Assembly (NCBI GenBank): GCA_008931825.1
Contig: QXVZ01027009.1
Span: 1 to 24,249 of the forward strand
Reading direction: 5' to 3'
DNA: 24,249 nucleotides
Source: Phallusia fumigata
Lineage: Eukaryota; Chordata; Ascidiacea; Phlebobranchia; Ascidiidae
The stretch's first letter is position 1. The number at the start of each line of letters is the position of its first letter. Below are positions 19,021 through 24,249 of this stretch, one piece after another. Position numbers and translations under genes: made by a program. The notes below the pieces were generated by a model. It saw nothing but the letters and a program-made list of their open reading frames with translations. It had not been told where the DNA came from and searched no databases.

Positions 19021-20982
19021 CTTTAAAACAGAGGCAAAGCGCGCCGCAACCAGGTTTATTTGGCTGCCGATAATAACTATTAACGCCCAAACGGAAAAAC
19101 ATTACCTTAAAAATAAATTTTAGCGTGTTGGATCGTCGGGGCCGCCACCACCCACCCTTCATTCACCCTATGACAAACCCTAACGTTTTTAAGTTGAGTT
19201 GACTTTATTCCGCTTGGTGAATGAGCACTAAATCAATCACAAATCGCCGGAAGTAGCTGCGCAAACTTAGAATGTTATGAGGCGCAAAAAAGTGAAGGCA
19301 CAATTGGTGGATCGAGGTTGAACGCGCTGCAGCTACACCGAAGGCGTTTTGTGGCGGGGGCTCACAAGAGAGTGAGTTTGGCACAGTATTAGAAACATGA
19401 CTGGGGGGGGAGGGGTGACGTTGGTGGGATAAGCCGAGAGGGCCTTAGAATCTAACCACCCGTGCTAGGAAAAAAGGGTGGGGTTCGACAGGAAAACAAA
19501 CCACCGAAAAAACCCTGTCGGAAAGTTTATAGCACCGGCAGGAAGAACACACACAAAAATACCTAAATGAGTATTAGTGCACGCTGAACTAATGTGGAGT
19601 TTGTTAAAATATTTATCTAGGCCTACTACGCTTAGCCAGTATCCAGTATACAGGTTAATTAGGGAAATGTAGACATTATTAGAATGGTCGAAACTAAAAC
19701 ATGGCGTGAAGTCGATCGATGTCAGCTCCTTAGACAGTTGATTTCCCTGTAAAATACATAGACAAACGGCAACAGTAACTAGTTCCAGGTTAAATACAAT
19801 AATTTGCAAATCAGACGCAAGACTAATCCATCAAACAAGAAGTGTTGTGCAACTTAAATAGTTGGAGTGAAATCTGTGATAAAAGAAAGTTAGAAATAAT
19901 TCAAGCGAACGAAAGACATGCCTGCCACCAGACGAACAGGCATACAAGTATATTTGGAATGTTTTGGGGCAAATGCGAAGTATTGAGTACTTATTTTCAA
20001 CAAGATATTATTCGTCCGAGTTAATCAATCTAATTATCTTCTCTATTTTGCATCAATTAAATGCGAACTAGTTTGAGTTGAGTTAAAATTTATTACTGGC
20101 AGGTGTCCGTTCTTAACGTCACATCAAACAGTACACTTTCGCTGTAATCGCACGTTAACACAATGTAAAGTAATTGTCAACTGCACACCGACAGGATGTG
20201 GCCCGGGCAGTTACATATTCTGAGCACGATTGGTTGCAGGAAAACCAACAAGACGGTTACCGCATAAAGAACAGCTCAACAAAGGTCTACTTAAAATGCA
20301 ATGTGTTAATCGCGCAATGGACAATATATGTGTACATAACACAAAGTTTTAAAAGTTGTATGTTTGCGTTAAAAGTTTCTACATTGCAGTTACAAATATT
20401 TACAGCACTGAATGAGCGTGTGATGGTTTTTAATAATTTTTGGCTTTTGTCGGTGAAATTTCAGTAACACAAATATAGCATGACTACCCATAACATTTCC
20501 AACTCCTGGGCGATGACAAACAAGGAAGCTTGACCTTTACAGGGTTTCTTTTACCACCGATAGAAATATAATTAATGTCTAAAATATCTGGTATTAAAAC
20601 GATCAAGCCTTGACGATGTTGGTTTATTTATTAGTTCAACCCAAAACTTCACACAAATATGTTGCAATTTAGGCCAACGTCGTACAAAACACAACAAACG
20701 TCGTTACCATAGCATAAGTTTCTTTTGCCTTTAAACTTTGTCCGTTATATGCTTTCCATTAAATCAACAACAGAAAAAGCACCATGAGAAATAACACAGA
20801 AAGATATATCACACGTCACAATAGACAGGAACGAGTCAGGAATTGGACAGTGAAACGACAATTCGTGCAAAACTGGGAATCACAGTACAATAATTGCTCA
20901 CAGCAAAAACAATTTGAAAGAAAATAGGTGGAAAAAACAGGAGCGTCCTAAACTAAAACACCAAGCTATAGCACCACGAACA
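19021..20982. other. CpG-rich interval without a supported gene
   Basis: CpG frequency rises sharply from 19021 (GCAAAGCGCGCCGCAACC) and stays high to the right edge. An ETS-type CCGGAAGT site lies at 19247-19254, and a short inverted repeat CCTGTCGG/CCGGCAGG at 19514-19542. The open frames here (for example 19465-19809 minus, 20174-20467 plus) have no recognisable motif or splice context. It could be regulatory DNA. Confidence 0.3.
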
Positions 20983-21650
20983 CTAGTTAGCACCCGTTCG
21001 TACAGGAACAACACTGAAGTAGGAAAAATATGCAAATATTGCAACAAGATTTAAAACCCTAATGGGAAACACAGTCATGCGTGAAGTCAGTTCAATACAA
21101 AACATGATTGGATACAGAAATTGCACAAGTTCGGAAAAATTGATCCTTCGTGATGAGTCAGAGGTAACCAAAATTGCAGCCGAAAGCAGTGGTAGGGTCG
21201 TGTTACATCCAACGCTTTGTTGGTAAGGCAGTTCGTTGGTAAAGTTAATTTGTGTTGTCGCGATAAAAATTAGCGTTTCTACGAAATTGGTAATTAACAA
21301 CTCCAATTACCGCTGTTAACAAGTAATGTATGATCCAATAGGTGTCTGAGTTTTTCAGCGAATGGAGGAAGTCGGTTGTTTATCAATGAATATATGGGAC
21401 TTGTAAGAAAACAAGACCATGTACAGACAAGTGTGCCTACAGTGCACAAAACGGCCACCCACGTCGGACCCGAACAACATTTGTTTACAATATTAGTATT
21501 TTGGAACTGAAGCACGATCGTTTGAATGCAGGTTGGCGGCAGACGTACATAACTGCTGAATCTCGCGTGAGTAGGCCTGGATATCACCTGCGCACGTATC
21601 AAATATAAATATGTTTTCTTGCAAAACAGAGGTGGTGATACAACATTGTT
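20983..21650 (-). CDS. Two overlapping minus-strand open frames, membrane-like, uncertain
   Basis: A stop-free minus frame runs from about 21650 to 21294 (roughly 118 codons, no ATG until far in), and a second frame runs from 21306 to 20983 (107 codons, starting with a TTG codon). Both contain hydrophobic stretches (WVAVLCTVGTLVCTWSCFL; LVQFLYPIMFCIEL, LNLVAIFAYFSYFSVVPV) compatible with membrane segments. A GTAATT donor lies at the frame switch (after CAGCG). This is either one gene with an intron or frameshift, or chance in a GC-richer tract. No family recognised. An AP-1-type TGAGTCA (21154-21160) lies inside. Confidence 0.25.
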
Positions 21651-21861
21651 TTGAGTTTTCTAAACCACTACTTGGTTGTCATTTTTACCTGCTGGTTTCG
21701 TTTGTGGCACAAATGGATGAGCTGCAAGTTGAATTTGAATCAATTCCAGAACACGCTTAAAACGTCGGTTAGGTCCTGCAAAAATGCAAAGCATTTTGTT
21801 TACCAATACCAAATTGTAAAACTAAACGGGTGACAGTTTTTCATGTTAGGCAACGCGCCAA

Positions 21862-22130
21862 AACCGGAAGGTGTTCATAAAAACGTATGACGTCATTGCA
21901 GCTGTAGTCAGCAAAACGCCGATCTCAAAATATTCACCATTTTGTTCCCAATCACAGAGCGCTCTATAGCAAGCAGCGAAGAAACAAGTAATAATTTTTA
22001 CTATAATTCAAAAGGATGAATAGCGTCAGACGGATTGACAATTGACGCCGCTCACAGTTCACTAAAAGGAAGACAGGGAAATGACGTAGAAGTTGGTATA
22101 AAACGCCAGCCGAGGTTTGAAAACGTTTCA
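21862..22130 (+). promoter_or_regulatory. CRE/ETS/TATA/Inr promoter
   Basis: Ordered elements: ETS-type CCGGAAG (21864-21870), palindromic CRE TGACGTCA (21888-21895), half-CRE TGACGTA (22082-22088), TATAAA (22097-22102), and an initiator TCAGTC (22128-22133) whose A at 22130 is about 33 bp from the TATA start. This spacing fits a focused RNA polymerase II promoter reading rightward. Confidence 0.55.
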
Positions 22131-22376
22131 GTCAGTCGAACGACATCGACAGGCAATAAGCTGCATACGTTTTTCATTTCCAGCTTGACTTTATACGTAG
22201 GCAGTTGCAACCATGTGTGGTGGCTATTGACGCAGATTGTTGCTAATAATAATAAATTTACAAAAGGCGAGTGTGGGAAGTAATTACGTGATATGTAAAG
22301 CGTTGTGCTGTATAAGGACGAATCGATCAACGCTGGACAGGCTTGGAATAATCACAACGAAGCAAAGGAACTGAAT
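22130..22376 (+). other. Candidate 5' UTR exon
   Basis: From the predicted start at 22130, the sequence runs to a consensus donor GTAAGT at 22377. No long frame begins within it: the first ATG (ATGTGTGGTGGC) meets a stop after five codons. It would therefore be a leader exon spliced to coding exons farther right, possibly outside the window. Confidence 0.4.
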
Positions 22377-23106
22377 GTAAGTACATGTGGCCGTTCTTTT
22401 TTGTTTAATAATAGACTAGATACTTTCAGTGCATATGTACTTAATTAAAGAAGTTTATTAGGTCCTTCAAAATACACAGATATTTTAGCTAGCTACAGGC
22501 GGTCGCCCCAGGTCAAAACGATCTTATTTCCAAACACAAATATGCAAGGCTATCAAAAACCTTGATCTTGTATCGCCACTTAGTCACACACAACCAAGAG
22601 TTGGCCTGGAACACTGCCGCCAATCAAAGGTCGAAGCGATAGTTTTGTCGAGCTCAAGCAATTTAAAAGTGTGGAGGCTATTCTCAGGGGATTGGTGTAA
22701 GCGATGACAGGCCGCTATAAATTGGAATTTAGCCACTTACGAGGGATCTAACCACCATGCGCTGTACAAAAATGATAGGGGATCGAGTTTGAAACCGGCG
22801 ACCAATAATTTCCGGACTTCAAAAGCCAAGGTTCCTCTTTATAAAGTTTGAATGGATTTGACATAAGGGCGGGTGCCTTGTAAAGCCCGACTAGTTGTAA
22901 TCACACATGTGGAACTGGTAATACACACGATGTAGTGCATGTGGTGGTACTACAAGGAAGTGCAGTTGACACCAAATGCAAAACAAACCCGCTTAACGAA
23001 ACTGACCGTAGAAGTAAACTTAAATGAGCCGCTTTAATTTTGCTAACGAAACCAACTGGTGGTTTAGCCGTAAACAACTAACAATGCTGGCCAAATTAAT
23101 GCCCCT
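22377..23106. other. Interval without supported gene, probable intron
   Basis: CpG-moderate unique sequence. No exon with good splice sites and an open frame could be placed. It is likely the first intron of the transcript starting near 22130, if that call is right. Confidence 0.3.
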
Positions 23107-23121
23107 ACCAAACGTTGCTTA

Positions 23122-23357
23122 GTACAAAGGCTGGCGTGATGACCTTTGGTATGACGTCACCTGACTTCCTGCAAATGCGAAAGGCCAAAATACTTCCCAG
23201 AATTTACCCATACAAAAAACCTTTTTCGCGTTCTGCATTTAAGAAAGAAGTTCTAATTTGGACCAGTCACAAGAGTTTACCGAAAGGTTGGCAGCGCCAG
23301 CTGATTGGTTTTGCAAGATTGACCCACGAAAGTCAAATTTCTGAACTGTCAAATTAA
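23122..23357 (+). CDS. Candidate terminal exon, basic protein
   Basis: An acceptor (CCAAACGTTGCTTAG) ends at about 23121, and a frame continues to TAA at 23355-23357. It reads TKAGVMTFGMTSPDFLQMRK... and is Lys/Arg/Trp-containing, not low complexity. The first ATG inside is at 23139. AT-rich sequence with ATTTATTAAAT follows the stop. I do not recognise it, and it may be chance. Confidence 0.3.
23152..23159. promoter_or_regulatory. Palindromic CRE next to a nuclear-receptor-like half site
   Basis: TGACGTCA lies 7 bp after TGACCTTTG (near 23138), the kind of extended half site bound by some nuclear receptors. It overlaps the candidate exon above, so at most one of the two interpretations may hold. 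Confidence 0.3.
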
Positions 23358-23868
23358 ATATTTATTAAATATTATCACACAGCTTTATTTGTTTCCGCTA
23401 GTAACAAAAAACTTCGCTATGAAAATGTTTTTGAAAGGTCATGAACTGCCACTAGCGATAAGGCGCTGGATGTTGTTATAATCACGGAAACATCCACAAA
23501 CAAAGTAAGCAAGGACCCAATTATCGATGTAGCGGATATTACCACAACAAACTGATATCCGACTCTTTACCATATTACTGGCAAAATGTTGTACAACCAG
23601 TTTAAGGGAATATGTTTCAAAACCACTGTGAAACAATAAGACACACTTGCTTGGATACAAAGGTAACATTACCTTGCATACAACTTAATTACATAGATTG
23701 TTTTGAAAGTATTTGTCAATACTTGCTTCCATATTATTGTAAAACAATTTAATTTTTGCGGACAATGACATGCATAAAACGCGTCTGTCACCGTGCTGTT
23801 GCTAAATCATGCTTTGTTTGTGTTTCTAAATCAACATCCATCCCAGAACAACTCATCAAACAATAATA
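23358..23868. other. Interval without supported gene
   Basis: AT-rich unique sequence. A 76-codon minus frame (23439-23669) has no supporting splice or start context. Confidence 0.3.
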
Positions 23869-24183
23869 GTGTGTCATTGTGAAGTGAAATTGTGTATCAG
23901 CGTTTGTACTAAAGCTGCATCCACTGATACTTTTGTGGCCATGCACCAAGTCTGTGGAATTGTGGGCTTATATTTCGGTAAGGGCGCAACAACCTTTTGC
24001 AGGTCTGGGTGTGTCACGCGTGATATACATTACATTTGCCATGTGATTGCGATTTCACGAACGCCATATACTGGACCAAATGTGACATTAACAAACAACA
24101 CGCCTTGGTTGTTACTTGGTGTTTGTTATAAAGAGCACAAAAATCACATGAACTGTAAATTTGCTTTCACGTACAAAAAATAA
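23869..24183 (+). CDS. Cys-rich open frame at right edge, uncertain
   Basis: A frame of about 104 codons ends in TAA at 24181-24183. It has about 11 cysteines and two N-glycosylation-type sequons (NVT, NNT), which would suit an extracellular domain. The first ATG is at 23941 (MHQVCGIVGLYF...). An internal GGTAAGG and TTTTGCAG pair could be a 40-bp intron, but that is shorter than any other intron here. Family not recognised; it may be an exon of a gene continuing beyond the window. Confidence 0.25.
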   Translation: MCHCEVKLCISVCTKAASTDTFVAMHQVCGIVGLYFGKGATTFCRSGCVTRDIHYICHVIAISRTPYTGPNVTLTNNTPWLLLGVCYKEHKNHMNCKFAFTYKK

Positions 24184-24249
24184 CTTTTTGTTCAAAGAAT
24201 GATTTTTAACTGAGTTTTGAAGATGATAATATTATCCTACTTATTAACA

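Overview
The window is eukaryotic, almost certainly from an invertebrate animal. It is AT-rich, has no bacterial operon structure, and its coding potential lies in very short exons bounded by GT/AG, with many introns of only 55-67 bp. CpG-poor transcribed-looking tracts alternate with CpG-rich tracts, and several kinds of short non-autonomous repeats are present. A tunicate close to Ciona is my best guess from this texture. That is inference; no single gene proves it. Two lone N positions (927 and 2586) are each flanked by near-identical copies of the same sequence, so the assembly contains two false duplications.

Layout: (1) 1-4,690 holds minus-strand exons, including the 3' end of a gene with a polyadenylation signal, and a degenerate tandem repeat at about 3,000-3,790. 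(2) 4,690-5,489 is a CpG-rich, CCAAT-bearing interval from which minus and plus transcripts may diverge. (3) 5,490-8,622 is a plus-strand gene of 14 tiny exons whose 13 junctions are all in phase 0. (4) 8,623-11,008 contains repeats, an isolated CpG-rich patch (about 9,690-10,110) and a diverged tandem duplication. (5) 11,009-12,632 holds nine more phase-0 exons, either the continuation of the same gene or a second gene of the same architecture. (6) About 12,965-14,230 is a 27-bp minisatellite, followed by a tRNA-derived SINE remnant, a MITE-like element carrying an internal tandem array (15,088-15,838), a foldback element (16,331-16,462) and an inverted pair of dispersed repeats (15,871 and 17,838). 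(7) 16,463-19,020 is AT-rich, CpG-poor and mostly featureless, with two weak minus-strand exon candidates. (8) 19,021-24,249 is CpG-rich, with a convincing TATA/Inr core promoter and first exon near 22,083-22,376, a two-frame minus-strand open region (20,983-21,650), and two unassigned plus-strand open frames at the right edge.

The most interesting object is the micro-exon gene system. There are 23 small symmetric exons, so any exon could be skipped or swapped without breaking the frame. Two consecutive 24-nt exons encode a basic, nuclear-localisation-like patch. One terminal exon encodes a basic helix followed by Phe-Cys-Cys-Gly, suggestive of a membrane anchor. I recognise no protein family for it and assign no function.
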